From: Haoranjiania flava
GTDB lineage: Bacteria; Bacteroidota; Bacteroidia; Chitinophagales; Chitinophagaceae
Assembly (NCBI RefSeq): GCF_025631005.1
Contig: NZ_JAOTPL010000002.1
Coordinates: forward strand, 62,001 to 126,000
Direction: 5' to 3'
DNA: 64,000 bases
Position numbers and translations under genes: made by a program. Position 1 is the first letter of the stretch; each line of letters begins with the position of its first letter. Below are positions 34,925 to 44,236 of the stretch, piece after piece. Under the pieces are notes generated by a model. The model saw nothing but the letters and a program-made list of their open reading frames with translations. It had not been told where the DNA came from and ran no database searches.

Positions 34925-36481
34925 ATGAGCAATAAAAAAGTAAGAACACGTTTTGCGCCTTCGCCAACCGGGGGCCTGCATCTTGGCGGTGTGCGCACCG
35001 TGCTGTTTAACTACCTGTTTACGAAGCAAAATAACGGTGAATTTGTCTTAAGAATTGAAGATACAGACCAGACAAGATTTGTAGAAGGCGCGGAGGCTTA
35101 CATCAATGAAACCCTTGCCTGGTGCGGTCTTGAGCCCGATGAGAGTGTTGAGAAAGGCGGGGCGTACGGGCCTTACAGGCAAAGCGAAAGAAAGGCACAG
35201 GGCATTTACAGTCAATATGCAGAGCAATTAATTCAAAAAGGTTTTGCTTACTATGCTTTTGATACGCCGGAAGAGCTGGAGAAAATGCGCACAGAATTTA
35301 AAACCGAAAGCAACCCTTCACCGAGGTATGATGCAGCATTGAGGCATAAGATGCGCAACTCACTTTCTTTGTCGGCGGATGAGACGGACAGCCTGCGAAA
35401 GGCCGGCACTCCTTACGTGATCAGGATAAAGATGCCGGAAAACGAAACAGTCTCTTTTACAGATATGGTGCGCGGTGAAGTGACTTTTAATACATCGGAA
35501 GTAGATGATAAAGTATTGCTGAAAGCCGACGGCATGCCCACTTACCATCTCGCCGTAGTTGTAGATGATTATTTAATGAAGATCTCACACGCATTCCGCG
35601 GGGAAGAATGGCTGCCGAGCGCGCCGGTGCATGTAAAGCTTTGGGAATATTTGTTCGGACTGGAACATATGCCCCGGTGGGCACACCTGCCCCTGATAAT
35701 GAAGCCCGACGGCAAAGGCAAACTCTCTAAGCGCGATGGCGACAGGCTGGGCTTCCCGGTATTTGCCATGAACTGGACAGACCCGCGCACAAAAGAATTT
35801 ACCAATGGCTTTCGCGAAAGAGGCTTTTTGCCGGAAGCATTTGTAAACATGCTGGCACTGTTGGGTTGGAATGATGGTACAGAGCAGGAATTGTTTTCTT
35901 TGGAAGAATTAGTACAAAAATTTTCTACTGACAGGATACACAAAGGCGGTGCTAAATTCAGCTATGAAAAAGCTTTGTGGTTCAACCAGGAGTGGATAAA
36001 GCATTCTTCTGCCGATAAGCTGTTGCCCTACGTTAAAAATATTATTTCTGAAAATGATATAGCAGTAAACGACGATGATAAATTACTGCGGGTAATTGAA
36101 TTGGTGAAGGAACGCTGCACACTGCTCACTGACTTTATGGTACAGGCAGGATTCTTTTTTAAAACGCCCGAAAACGTTGATATGTCAGCAGTTCAGCCTA
36201 AGTGGGATGCTGATAAGGATGCTTTTTTCAAAGCCCTGGCAACAACCTATCAGCAGAAGGCATCTGAAGATTTTACCAATGAAAAATTAGAGCATCACTT
36301 TAAAGAGCTGGCATCAGCCAAAGGTATAAAAGCCGGGGAGCTTATGCTGCCGCTGCGCATTATGCTCGTCGGCGGTAAGTTTGGCCCGCACGTATTTGAA
36401 ATTGCAGAAGCGATCGGTGCCGAAGAAACCATTAAAAGGATTAACAATGGTTTGCAGTCATTGTCCGGTAATATAGAATAA
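34925..36481 (+). CDS. gltX: Glutamyl-tRNA synthetase
   Basis: 518 aa class I aminoacyl-tRNA synthetase. The HIGH-type motif is PTGGLHLGGVRTVLFNYLF near residue 14, and the KMSKS-type motif is GKLSKRDGDRLGFP near residue 265. It charges tRNA-Glu. GFRERGFLPEAFVNMLALLGW and the C-terminal helical anticodon-binding part are standard. It appears to be its own unit with a promoter immediately upstream of the ATG. Confidence 0.97.
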   Translation: MSNKKVRTRFAPSPTGGLHLGGVRTVLFNYLFTKQNNGEFVLRIEDTDQTRFVEGAEAYINETLAWCGLEPDESVEKGGAYGPYRQSERKAQGIYSQYAEQLIQKGFAYYAFDTPEELEKMRTEFKTESNPSPRYDAALRHKMRNSLSLSADETDSLRKAGTPYVIRIKMPENETVSFTDMVRGEVTFNTSEVDDKVLLKADGMPTYHLAVVVDDYLMKISHAFRGEEWLPSAPVHVKLWEYLFGLEHMPRWAHLPLIMKPDGKGKLSKRDGDRLGFPVFAMNWTDPRTKEFTNGFRERGFLPEAFVNMLALLGWNDGTEQELFSLEELVQKFSTDRIHKGGAKFSYEKALWFNQEWIKHSSADKLLPYVKNIISENDIAVNDDDKLLRVIELVKERCTLLTDFMVQAGFFFKTPENVDMSAVQPKWDADKDAFFKALATTYQQKASEDFTNEKLEHHFKELASAKGIKAGELMLPLRIMLVGGKFGPHVFEIAEAIGAEETIKRINNGLQSLSGNIE

Positions 36482-36608
36482 AATAAATCAGTATGAAATA
36501 AGCCATCACGCCTGAGGCGAGACCAACCGGGAATGAGTATGGAATCTAAAAATGGTTATTCCATTCTACAATAAAACAGCCGCAAAGCGGCGCACTAAAA
36601 ATATACAC

Positions 36609-37406
36609 ATGCAAAAAATTGCAATCATTGGCGGAGGAAATTTAGGAGCATCCATTGCGCTGGGACTTATAAACAGCGGCTTTCTGCAACCGGAAAACCT
36701 TGTGCTTACAAGAAGGAATATTGCATTGCTTCAGCCGTTCCAGGAAAAAGGCGTTACGGTTACACATGATAACCAGTACGCTGTACAGGATGCGGAGTGG
36801 GTGGTTTTTGCTGTGAAGCCCTTCCAGATCAAAGAAGTGATCGCTCAATTGGGGCCTGCGTTAAAAGCCGGCCAACATAAGATCATCAGCGTGATCACCG
36901 GCGTGTGGATTAAGGACCTGCAGGAAATGCTTTCGCCTGACTTTACTATTTTCAGAGCCATGCCTAATACAGCCATTGCCGTAAACGAAAGTATGACGTG
37001 TATCTGCAATGTGAATGCTTCGGAAGCGGAGCAAGATTTTGTGGCCAATCTTTTTAACCAGGTTGGCAAAACGGTGGTGATAGAAGAAAAACTGATGGAT
37101 GCCGCAACTGTACTCGGGGCCTGTGGCACCGCGTATGCGCTTCGTTTTATCCGCGCTAACATCCAGGGCGGTATTGAAATAGGTTTTAGCGCTAAAGTTG
37201 CTTCACTGATAGCTGCACAGACCGTGAAGGGCGCGGCAGAATTATTGCTGATCAATAATACCCATCCGGAAGAGGAGATTGATAAGGTTACCACGCCTAA
37301 AGGATGTACCATTGTAGGTTTAAATGAGATGGAGCATCGCGGATTTTCTTCTTCACTTATCCGCGGTATTAATTCCAGTTATAAAAAGATCACCAACGAC
37401 ATGTAG
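36609..37406 (+). CDS. proC: Pyrroline-5-carboxylate reductase
   Basis: 265 aa from MQKIAIIGGGNLGASIALGL, the normal ProC start; an in-frame ATG 19 codons upstream lies in non-conserved sequence. It reduces pyrroline-5-carboxylate to proline with NAD(P)H. The fingerprint GGGNLGASIALGL, VVFAVKPFQI and FRAMPNTAIAVNESMTCI are ProC features, as is TTPKGCTIVGLNEMEHRGF near the end. A short GC-rich hairpin (GCCGC/GCGGC) sits in the 127-bp gap after gltX. Confidence 0.94.
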   Translation: MQKIAIIGGGNLGASIALGLINSGFLQPENLVLTRRNIALLQPFQEKGVTVTHDNQYAVQDAEWVVFAVKPFQIKEVIAQLGPALKAGQHKIISVITGVWIKDLQEMLSPDFTIFRAMPNTAIAVNESMTCICNVNASEAEQDFVANLFNQVGKTVVIEEKLMDAATVLGACGTAYALRFIRANIQGGIEIGFSAKVASLIAAQTVKGAAELLLINNTHPEEEIDKVTTPKGCTIVGLNEMEHRGFSSSLIRGINSSYKKITNDM

Positions 37407-37560
37407 GTAATGATTATCGGAATATATACTTTAGCAATAAGGCAATGCATTAAACCCAGCGTTAACTGTGACTCCACCGCGTCTCTAAAATCCTGCCTCG
37501 GTACACCGGGAGCCTGCGCAGTCATGAGGTATTAAACTTTAACAGGAAAGACAGAGCAGT

Positions 37561-38340
37561 ATGAAATACGCAATTATTCACCCTGACTTAAGATTACAAG
37601 CCTATGTACAATACTTCTGGACATTAGAAGCGGAGCCTGACAATTGCCAAAGGGACATTCGCACGTTTGTTGATGATTCATCAGGCATTTTGATGGAGTT
37701 TTCTTCAGGTAAAAATGACGGTACTCTTCAGAGAACAATGGTATATGGCCAGACTACAACACCGACGCTGAATCAAAACCAAAAACCATTTTCAGTAGTG
37801 GGCGTACTGTTTCATCCTTGCGCCATCAATGAGTTATTCCACCTGCATGCTTACGAATTAACAAATCGCCGCATTGGTTTGGATGATTTTCTTAAAGTTG
37901 GAATTAGCGAAGCTATTGCCTCGAAGAAGACCCGTTCAGATAAACTAAATTTTTTATCACACTATCTTTTTAGCCGCCTTTCCACAAGTGAAAGCGCTGA
38001 CCATTTAATCAGGCATTGCGTTGCGTACATAAGGCAACAAGGCGGCATGTTGACTGTAAAAGACCTGCAGGTAAAATTCAGGATTTCTGAAAAAGGGTTG
38101 GAAAGAAAATTTAAAGAAGTCATAGGTGTTTCACCGCGACACTATTTAAAAGTAAGCAGGTTTAGGCAAGCTGTAAAGTTACTGTCTGGAAAGGCTGCCG
38201 GCACAATGACAGATATAACATACGAACTGGGTTATTTTGACCAATCTCATTTCATCAAACAAACAAAAGAACTATCAGGATTGAATCCCGGGGCTTTGAA
38301 GAAGGAGTTGACCGCTTCCGTTGCCAATCTTATTGTGTAG
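37561..38340 (+). CDS. AraC family transcriptional regulator
   Basis: 259 aa. The N-terminal part (YAIIHPDLRLQAYVQYFWTLE) is the cupin-like sensing domain common in Bacteroidota AraC proteins. The DNA-binding domain at the C-terminus has two helix-turn-helix units: MLTVKDLQVKFRISEKGLER and ITYELGYFDQSHFIKQTKEL, followed by the usual SGLNPGALKKEL. It probably controls the hydrolase and SnoaL-like genes that follow on the same strand. The effector is unknown. Confidence 0.88.
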   Translation: MKYAIIHPDLRLQAYVQYFWTLEAEPDNCQRDIRTFVDDSSGILMEFSSGKNDGTLQRTMVYGQTTTPTLNQNQKPFSVVGVLFHPCAINELFHLHAYELTNRRIGLDDFLKVGISEAIASKKTRSDKLNFLSHYLFSRLSTSESADHLIRHCVAYIRQQGGMLTVKDLQVKFRISEKGLERKFKEVIGVSPRHYLKVSRFRQAVKLLSGKAAGTMTDITYELGYFDQSHFIKQTKELSGLNPGALKKELTASVANLIV

Positions 38341-38415
38341 CTCCATTTCCCTTATTGTGCGATGTCGGAAACTTACAATTTCCCATGCTTGATTACAGGC
38401 ACCTTTGTAAAAAAA

Positions 38416-39231
38416 ATGATTCACAGATTGACTGGCTGCTTCCTCCTGGTACTTTTTCTTTGTACCTGTAGCTTCAATGAATCAAATAAGTATCGAAAGT
38501 CAGCAGATACATATGTTTTGATTCATGGGGGCTTTCACAGTGCCTGGTGTTGGAACAAGCTAAAGCCATTGTTGGAAAAACGAGGTTTCCATGTAGTTAC
38601 TCCCAGCTACCGGGTTGGCGGCAAAGAATTTTTTAGCTATGCTGATAGTATCGGCGCATGGCTCACAACCCGGCAGCAGCCCGTAATCCTGCTTGGCCAC
38701 AGTTCGGGCGGTATGGTTATTTCAGAATTAGCCAAAAGATACCCGGATAAGATAAAAGGACTGGTTTACTTGTCTGCTTTTCTGTTGCCAGAAGGCATGT
38801 CGCCTCCGCAAATATTAAAAGGCGATTCACAATCAATCATGCAATCCTCATTGATTATTGATGAGCAAAATCAAGTAATGAGGGTCGATAAAAATAAAGC
38901 GAAGAGGTTGTTTTATGAAGATTGTGATGATGCAACAGCACATTGGGCCATTAAACAACTGAGAGCAGAACCATTAGTGCCTCATTCCGTTGGCGATCAA
39001 ACCCTGCAAGAAGACACTTCGGCCGCAACATTTATGAGGAGGTTTTATATTGAAACACTGGATGATCGTGCACTTGGTATTGCAAGCCAACGGAAAATGC
39101 AAGCGCCTATGCCCTGCGAAAAAGTATATACTTTAAAAAGCGGGCACTCACCGTTTTTGTCACAGCCCGATAGCCTGGCAGCAATACTGGCAGAAATTAG
39201 CCTTGCACTTAACATCAAACAAAATAAATAA
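38416..39231 (+). CDS. Alpha/beta hydrolase, lipoprotein
   Basis: 271 aa from MIHRLTGCFLLVLFLCTCSF, a lipoprotein signal with Cys near residue 18; 18 more codons upstream are open but destroy that signal. The hydrolase fold has VLIHGGFHSAWCWNKL (oxyanion region), the nucleophile elbow LGHSSGGMVISELA, and a C-terminal SGHSPFLSQPDSL with the catalytic His. It resembles salicylate-binding/methylesterase-like hydrolases (AB_hydrolase_6). The substrate is unknown. It follows the AraC gene closely and precedes a SnoaL-like gene. Confidence 0.85.
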   Translation: MIHRLTGCFLLVLFLCTCSFNESNKYRKSADTYVLIHGGFHSAWCWNKLKPLLEKRGFHVVTPSYRVGGKEFFSYADSIGAWLTTRQQPVILLGHSSGGMVISELAKRYPDKIKGLVYLSAFLLPEGMSPPQILKGDSQSIMQSSLIIDEQNQVMRVDKNKAKRLFYEDCDDATAHWAIKQLRAEPLVPHSVGDQTLQEDTSAATFMRRFYIETLDDRALGIASQRKMQAPMPCEKVYTLKSGHSPFLSQPDSLAAILAEISLALNIKQNK

Positions 39232-39249
39232 CTATTTCATCTTTTCTTT

Positions 39250-39642
39250 ATGAAAAAATATGATTTGCAAACTGTGAGTAAGTGGCATGAAGCATTAAAT
39301 ACAAAGAATAAGGAAATCCTGGGTTCACTAGTGGCAAAAAATGTCGGCATGTCTGGCCCGAAAGGCGATGTGGAAGGCGTAAACGTTATGTTGGATTGGG
39401 TAAGCCGTGCCAACATCACACTGGAGCCAATAAGCTATTTCCAGTTCAGAGATACGGTTGTGGTGGAAGAATGTGCTACATGGCATGACATAGAAACGGG
39501 AGCGGAAATTAGCTCTGCGTCAGTAGCTACGGTGTTTATTCTTGCTAATGGTTTTATCACCGCCATTCAAAGGCACAACAATCTACGGGAAGCGCTTCAA
39601 GCGGCGAGTTTGACTGAAAAGCACCGGGTTGACTACAAATAA
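39250..39642 (+). CDS. SnoaL-like / NTF2-fold protein
   Basis: 130 aa with the pattern of small cone-shaped NTF2-like proteins: an N-terminal helix (VSKWHEALNTKNKEILGSLV), a KGDVEGVNVMLDWV helix, and beta strands ending ATVFILANGFITAIQRHNN. Members act as small isomerases, hydrolases or binding pockets. Nothing decides the role here. It is 18 bp after the alpha/beta hydrolase, so the two are likely co-transcribed. Confidence 0.75.
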   Translation: MKKYDLQTVSKWHEALNTKNKEILGSLVAKNVGMSGPKGDVEGVNVMLDWVSRANITLEPISYFQFRDTVVVEECATWHDIETGAEISSASVATVFILANGFITAIQRHNNLREALQAASLTEKHRVDYK

Positions 39643-39868
39643 GCGCCTGTACAACTAAGCGAGGTTGTTTCTGCCATACCGGATCATAAACAGGTGCCGC
39701 ACAAGTAAAAAGTATTCTGCTTTACTTATAATCATGCAAAGGCATCACCGACGCAGATAGTGTGGAAATACCCTTACCTTAATTATAAAAAATCCATGGT
39801 TTATGCTGAAGTAAAGGATCGCAAATTTGTAAATTTATATAATGGTTTGAACGGATTTGCCGGGATGC

Positions 39869-40630
39869 TTACAACGAACTCAACAATTCATATTCGCCTC
39901 TGCTGTTAATACCGATAAGCGGCAGTTGTTTAGTGCGCTCAAAATAATCATAAATATACCGCAGGGATAAAGTAAAACGTTGACTGTTGTAATCACCTTC
40001 AGCATATTTAGTGTAGTAGTCCAGCGCCTTGGTATTATTGAACCTGAAAGGATACACATGCACGGGAATATATTTTTGCCCGCTTAGTTTAGCGCCGCTT
40101 GCCAGCAGATATACTTCTTCAACCTGGTTGTTTTGCAAAGGGATGCATCCTACGCTTACGCAGCTTCCGTGGATATAGATCTCCCCTCCCGGGCTTATTT
40201 TATCACTGAGTATTCTGTCGCTTTCATTGGGATAATTGAGCTTGAGAGAAAGGTAAAATTCACTGTTTGGCTTAAATTCAGAGATGTAATAAAATCCTTC
40301 CGGTACCTGGAAATCTCCCTCCAGTCTTTTTGGCCCCAGATCGCCGGCCATTACACAAACCTTATAGGTTTTAAAAAGCGTGAAAGGCTCTCTTTCACTA
40401 TTCCTTACCCAAACTTCCAGCTCATGGTCATATTTGAAGGAGCGAATAAAAACCTGCTTTACAGGGTAGCTGAATCCTGCTTTCTGGAAGTCGTTACGCA
40501 ATATTGTTTCCTTCTGCCGCATGCTTTGCGTTTTCGCAGGCGAGAGATTCATCATATCTGCGATGTTGTACTGTGCATATATGCCACCAGAAGAAATAAC
40601 CAACAGCAATAACACAACTATTTTTTTCAT
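39869..40630 (-). CDS. Exported L,D-transpeptidase family protein (YkuD/YafK type)
   Basis: 253 aa with a signal peptide (MKKIVVLLLLVISSGGIYA). The catalytic motif is IYIHGSCVSVGCIPL near residue 152: the HG...SxGC pattern of YkuD domains, with the second Cys as nucleophile. It probably cross-links peptidoglycan or attaches proteins in the periplasm. The start MKK is preferred over an ATG three codons upstream. A minus-strand -7 element TATTTTTG (40644-40637) sits almost on the start codon, which may mean a leaderless mRNA. Confidence 0.82.
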   Translation of the reverse strand: MKKIVVLLLLVISSGGIYAQYNIADMMNLSPAKTQSMRQKETILRNDFQKAGFSYPVKQVFIRSFKYDHELEVWVRNSEREPFTLFKTYKVCVMAGDLGPKRLEGDFQVPEGFYYISEFKPNSEFYLSLKLNYPNESDRILSDKISPGGEIYIHGSCVSVGCIPLQNNQVEEVYLLASGAKLSGQKYIPVHVYPFRFNNTKALDYYTKYAEGDYNSQRFTLSLRYIYDYFERTKQLPLIGINSRGEYELLSSL

Positions 40631-40709
40631 AGAAATCAAAAATATATCTTTATTTAGATAAAAATATTTAGCAATAGTTAAATTTGCGCTTTCTCTTCAA
40701 TAGATATCT

Positions 40710-41837
40710 ATGCAAAAAATCGGGATACTTGGTGGCGGGCAGCTCGGCAGAATGTTGTTGCAGGCAGCGGCAAATTATGTAGTGGAAACATATGTAATGG
40801 AAAATGATGAAGCTTGTCCGGCTGCACATTTGTGTCATCATTTTATCAAAGGCGATATAAAAAATTATGATGATGTAGTTGATTTCGGAAAAGATCTTGA
40901 TGCCATCACAATAGAGATTGAAACAGTAAATGTAGAGGCGTTGGAAACGCTTGAAAAAGCCGGCGTGCGTGTATATCCCAGGCCATCAGCCATCAGGATC
41001 ATCAAAAATAAGATCATCCAGAAAAATTTCTATAAAGACAACGAAATACCTACCTCCGATTATGTGATCACCGAAAGCAAAAAAGATGTTGAAAAGAATA
41101 CCAGCCTTTTTCCGGCGGTGCATAAGCTGGGGCAGGGGGGTTACGATGGCAGAGGCGTAGAGGTTATATATGATGAAAGGGGCATGGACAGAGCGTTTGA
41201 CGCGCCATCTGTATTGGAAAAGCTGGTAGATATTGAAAAGGAGGTGTCTGTAATTGTTGCCAAGAGCGACACGGGTGAGCTGGTGTTCTTCCCGCCGGTA
41301 GAAATGATGTTCGACAAAAAACTCAACCTCCTCGATTTTCAATTGGCTCCTGCCAGAGTGCAGAAAGAAGTGCTTTGGAGAGCCGAGGCCATGGCGCAGA
41401 AAGTGGTACAGAAACTGGATAGCCCGGGCATCTTTGCGGTAGAACTTTTTGTAGACCGCAATCAGGATGTATATGTAAATGAAACTGCACCGCGGGTACA
41501 CAACAGCGGCCACCAGACAATTGAAGCCAACTACTCAAGCCAGTACGATATGTTGTGGCGCATTATGCTGCAGTATCCTTTAGGCAATACAGACCCTATT
41601 TTGCCATCGGCCATTGTAAATATCCTGGGCGCAGAAGGCTTTGACGGCGAAGCTGTGTATGAAGGCTTGGAAGAAGTGCTGAAAATGGATAAAGTTTTTG
41701 TGCACCTTTACGGAAAAACACACACCAAACCGGGGCGTAAAATGGGGCACGCAACTATCCTGGGCGAAAATATTGCAGAGCTTACCTACCTGGCCAATAA
41801 GATCAAAAGCACTTTGCGTGTGGTGGCTAAGCCATAG
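40710..41837 (+). CDS. purK: 5-(carboxyamino)imidazole ribonucleotide synthase
   Basis: 375 aa ATP-grasp enzyme of purine synthesis that carboxylates aminoimidazole ribonucleotide with bicarbonate and ATP. The start KIGILGGGQLGRMLLQAA is the PurK hallmark, KLGQGGYDGRGVEVI is in the ATP-grasp loop, and NETAPRVHNSGHQTIEANYS is the metal-binding segment. A -7 element TAAATTTG (40679-40686) lies 24 bases before the start. Its end overlaps the convergent DUF255 gene by 11 bp. No purE follows. Confidence 0.96.
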   Translation: MQKIGILGGGQLGRMLLQAAANYVVETYVMENDEACPAAHLCHHFIKGDIKNYDDVVDFGKDLDAITIEIETVNVEALETLEKAGVRVYPRPSAIRIIKNKIIQKNFYKDNEIPTSDYVITESKKDVEKNTSLFPAVHKLGQGGYDGRGVEVIYDERGMDRAFDAPSVLEKLVDIEKEVSVIVAKSDTGELVFFPPVEMMFDKKLNLLDFQLAPARVQKEVLWRAEAMAQKVVQKLDSPGIFAVELFVDRNQDVYVNETAPRVHNSGHQTIEANYSSQYDMLWRIMLQYPLGNTDPILPSAIVNILGAEGFDGEAVYEGLEEVLKMDKVFVHLYGKTHTKPGRKMGHATILGENIAELTYLANKIKSTLRVVAKP

Positions 41838-43857
41838 CGTTCATCAGCTCTTCAACTGTTGTTACCGGCGCGCTGCAGGCATAGTTTTTACAAAGGTATA
41901 TTCTTGTTTCTTCAGCAATTTCTTTGCCTGCCAGTAAAGGGAATTGCTCATTCTCTATATTAGATGCAAAAAGAATTTTGTGCGGAATATACCTGTGCAA
42001 AATATTTTTAGCTGCTTCACCGGCCTCTTTTCCGGTCACGGCAATTTCATTGATACCGTACACATATTTCTGCGCCACCAGGCACCACACACCAAAAGAC
42101 ACAGGGTGCTGTATAGCTGCATGGCCTATGGATTGCAACATCTGCAATGCGCGCTCATTCCACTCCGGCATATCAAAAGCTATAGACAAATGTTGCAGGT
42201 TGCCGGCCATTACTGCATTTCCCGAAGGCGTAGCGCCATCATGTATTTCTTTTTTTCTTAGGATAACATCTGTATTGCCTGCTTCTGTAAAATAAAAAAG
42301 TATATTTTCTTCATCGGTAAAATGATGTATTACAAACGCAGTAAGTTCTTTTGCTTTTAGCAGGTAGTGAGTATCGGCAGTGCATTCATGCAGGTCAATA
42401 TATGCCTTCACCAGGTAAGCCAGGTCGTCCAGGAAGGCGTTGATCTTTGCTTCGCCGTTTTTAAAAGTGTGCTTCCATTTGCCATCGGTTTGAGTGAATA
42501 AATACTTTTCAAGCAACTGCATGGTAGTTGTTGCAAGTGTCCTGTAATGTTCTGTACCCAGCGCTGCATAAGCCTTACAGAGCGCAGATATCATCAGCGC
42601 ATTTAAGCCTGAGATGATCTTGTCGTCTGTGGACGGGCGCACTCTTTCCGTTCTTTTATTGAATAATTTTTCTTTACATCGTGCAAGAACTGTTTCTATT
42701 GTTTCTTTGTCTGTTTGTTCTTCATCCGCTATTTGCTCCAAAGGTTTCGGAAGCCAGAGTATATTGGTGTGCTCCCAATTGCCCTCAGCAGAGATATTGT
42801 ATGCTTTGCAAAACAGGCGGCTGTCTTCTTTGAGTATTTCATCAATTTCAGTTTTGGTCCAGGTGTAGAATTTGCCTTCTACGCCTTCGCTGTCCGCGTC
42901 CAGCGCGCAGAAGAAGCCTCCGTTTTCATGCATTAATTCCCTTTCAACAAAAGCAATAGTTTCTTCAATGGTTTTTTTATAATGCTCTTTTCTTGTCAAC
43001 TGGTAAGCTTCCGAAAGTGTTTCTACCAGCAAAGCGTTGTCGTACAGCATTTTTTCAAAATGAGGTGCAAGCCAGTATTCATCAGTGCTGTAGCGCGAGA
43101 AACCTCCGCCTGCATGGTCATAGATGCCGCCGCTGATCATTTTATCCAGGCTTAGCAAAGCCTGTTGCAAAGCAGCTTCGTTTTTCTGAAAATAGCTGGC
43201 CCTTAATAAGTTTAGGATGGCAAAGGTTTGCGGAAATTTAGGCGCCCGTGAAAAGCCGCCCCATTTTTTATCTGCTGATTGTAAAATGTTTTCAGTGATA
43301 AGCCTCGTCATTTCTTCGTTCAACGGCAGGGCATTGGTTTTGTTGGCGTTGAGGGTATTTGCATTTTTTATATAGTCTGTAAGCTTATTGGCCTGCTGTA
43401 TTACTTCTTCTTTTTTTTCTGTGTAATACTGGTGAATACTTACCAGCACATCTTTCCACGAAGGCCGGTTGTAGTATGGTTTAGGCGGGAAATACGTACC
43501 TCCGTAGAAAGGTTTCTTATCCGGCGTAAGGAAAACATTTAAAGGCCAGCCTCCACTTCCGCTCATCGCCTGCAATGCATCCATGTAAATGTGGTCCAGG
43601 TCAGGGCGTTCTTCCCGGTCTATCTTTATATTTACAAAAAAGGCGTTCATCAGCTTTGCCGTCTCTTCATCTTCAAAGCTTTCGTGCTCCATCACATGGC
43701 ACCAGTGGCAGGCTGCATAACCTATAGACACCAGTATTGGTTTATCTTCCAGCTTTGCTTTCTGTAGTGCTTCTTCGCCCCACGGGTACCAGTCCACAGG
43801 GTTATGTGCGTGTTGTAAAAGATAAGGGCTTGTTTCGTTAATAAGATGGTTAGGCAT
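41827..43857 (-). CDS. Thioredoxin-domain DUF255 protein (YyaL type)
   Basis: 676 aa. The N-terminal thioredoxin-like domain has CHWCHVMEHESFEDEETA with a CxxC pair, preceded by PVDWYPWGEEAL. The rest is an alpha/alpha toroid similar to N-acylglucosamine epimerases and cellobiose epimerases, with GGIYDHAGGGFSRYSTDEYW and CALDADSEGVEGKFYTW. Homologues occur from bacteria to mammals (spermatogenesis-associated protein 20), but the reaction is not known. The 3' end overlaps purK. Confidence 0.9.
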   Translation of the reverse strand: MPNHLINETSPYLLQHAHNPVDWYPWGEEALQKAKLEDKPILVSIGYAACHWCHVMEHESFEDEETAKLMNAFFVNIKIDREERPDLDHIYMDALQAMSGSGGWPLNVFLTPDKKPFYGGTYFPPKPYYNRPSWKDVLVSIHQYYTEKKEEVIQQANKLTDYIKNANTLNANKTNALPLNEEMTRLITENILQSADKKWGGFSRAPKFPQTFAILNLLRASYFQKNEAALQQALLSLDKMISGGIYDHAGGGFSRYSTDEYWLAPHFEKMLYDNALLVETLSEAYQLTRKEHYKKTIEETIAFVERELMHENGGFFCALDADSEGVEGKFYTWTKTEIDEILKEDSRLFCKAYNISAEGNWEHTNILWLPKPLEQIADEEQTDKETIETVLARCKEKLFNKRTERVRPSTDDKIISGLNALMISALCKAYAALGTEHYRTLATTTMQLLEKYLFTQTDGKWKHTFKNGEAKINAFLDDLAYLVKAYIDLHECTADTHYLLKAKELTAFVIHHFTDEENILFYFTEAGNTDVILRKKEIHDGATPSGNAVMAGNLQHLSIAFDMPEWNERALQMLQSIGHAAIQHPVSFGVWCLVAQKYVYGINEIAVTGKEAGEAAKNILHRYIPHKILFASNIENEQFPLLAGKEIAEETRIYLCKNYACSAPVTTVEELMNAMA

Positions 43858-43872
43858 TTTACAATTGTTTCG

Positions 43873-43904
43873 GTTGATATTACACTCAATATACGCTAAC
43901 TTTG
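43873..43904 (+). promoter_or_regulatory. Promoter of the YHS-domain gene
   Basis: GTTG at 43873-43876, a 20-nt spacer and TAACTTTG at 43897-43904 match the Bacteroidota pattern. Transcription should start near 43911, about 34 nt before the ATG at 43945. Confidence 0.6.
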
Positions 43905-43944
43905 AACAACCGTATTCAATAATAACAATAATAAAACCTTAAAT

Positions 43945-44235
43945 ATGAAATTTACATTCAGTTTTATTGTGGCAGCTTTTCTTTTTACTTCCTGCGCTAA
44001 CCAGAACAACGAGGTAAAGAATACTCCGGAGATTGAGGTAGAAGAAGATCATACCATGGGTGGTAAAGACAATAGCCATTTATACACAAATGTGCAGTTT
44101 GCGATGGATAAAGATCCTGTGTGTATGATGCCTTTAAGTGCAGGAATTACTGATACAGCGGTGATCAACGGGAAAAATTACGGCTTTTGTTCTCCGCAGT
44201 GTAAAGAAACCTATGTAAAGGAAAACAGAAAGTAA
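43945..44235 (+). CDS. Small lipoprotein with a YHS domain
   Basis: 96 aa. A lipoprotein signal (KFTFSFIVAAFLFTSC, Cys at residue 17) is followed by a short linker with acids and then a YHS domain: KDPVCMMPLSAGITDTAV ... YGFCSPQCKETYVKE, with a Cys after DPV and the FCSPxCK pair. YHS domains bind metal such as copper or silver. It is likely a small periplasmic metal-binding protein; the metal is not readable. It lies between two minus-strand genes as a single unit. Confidence 0.85.
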   Translation: MKFTFSFIVAAFLFTSCANQNNEVKNTPEIEVEEDHTMGGKDNSHLYTNVQFAMDKDPVCMMPLSAGITDTAVINGKNYGFCSPQCKETYVKENRK

Positions 44236-44236
44236 T

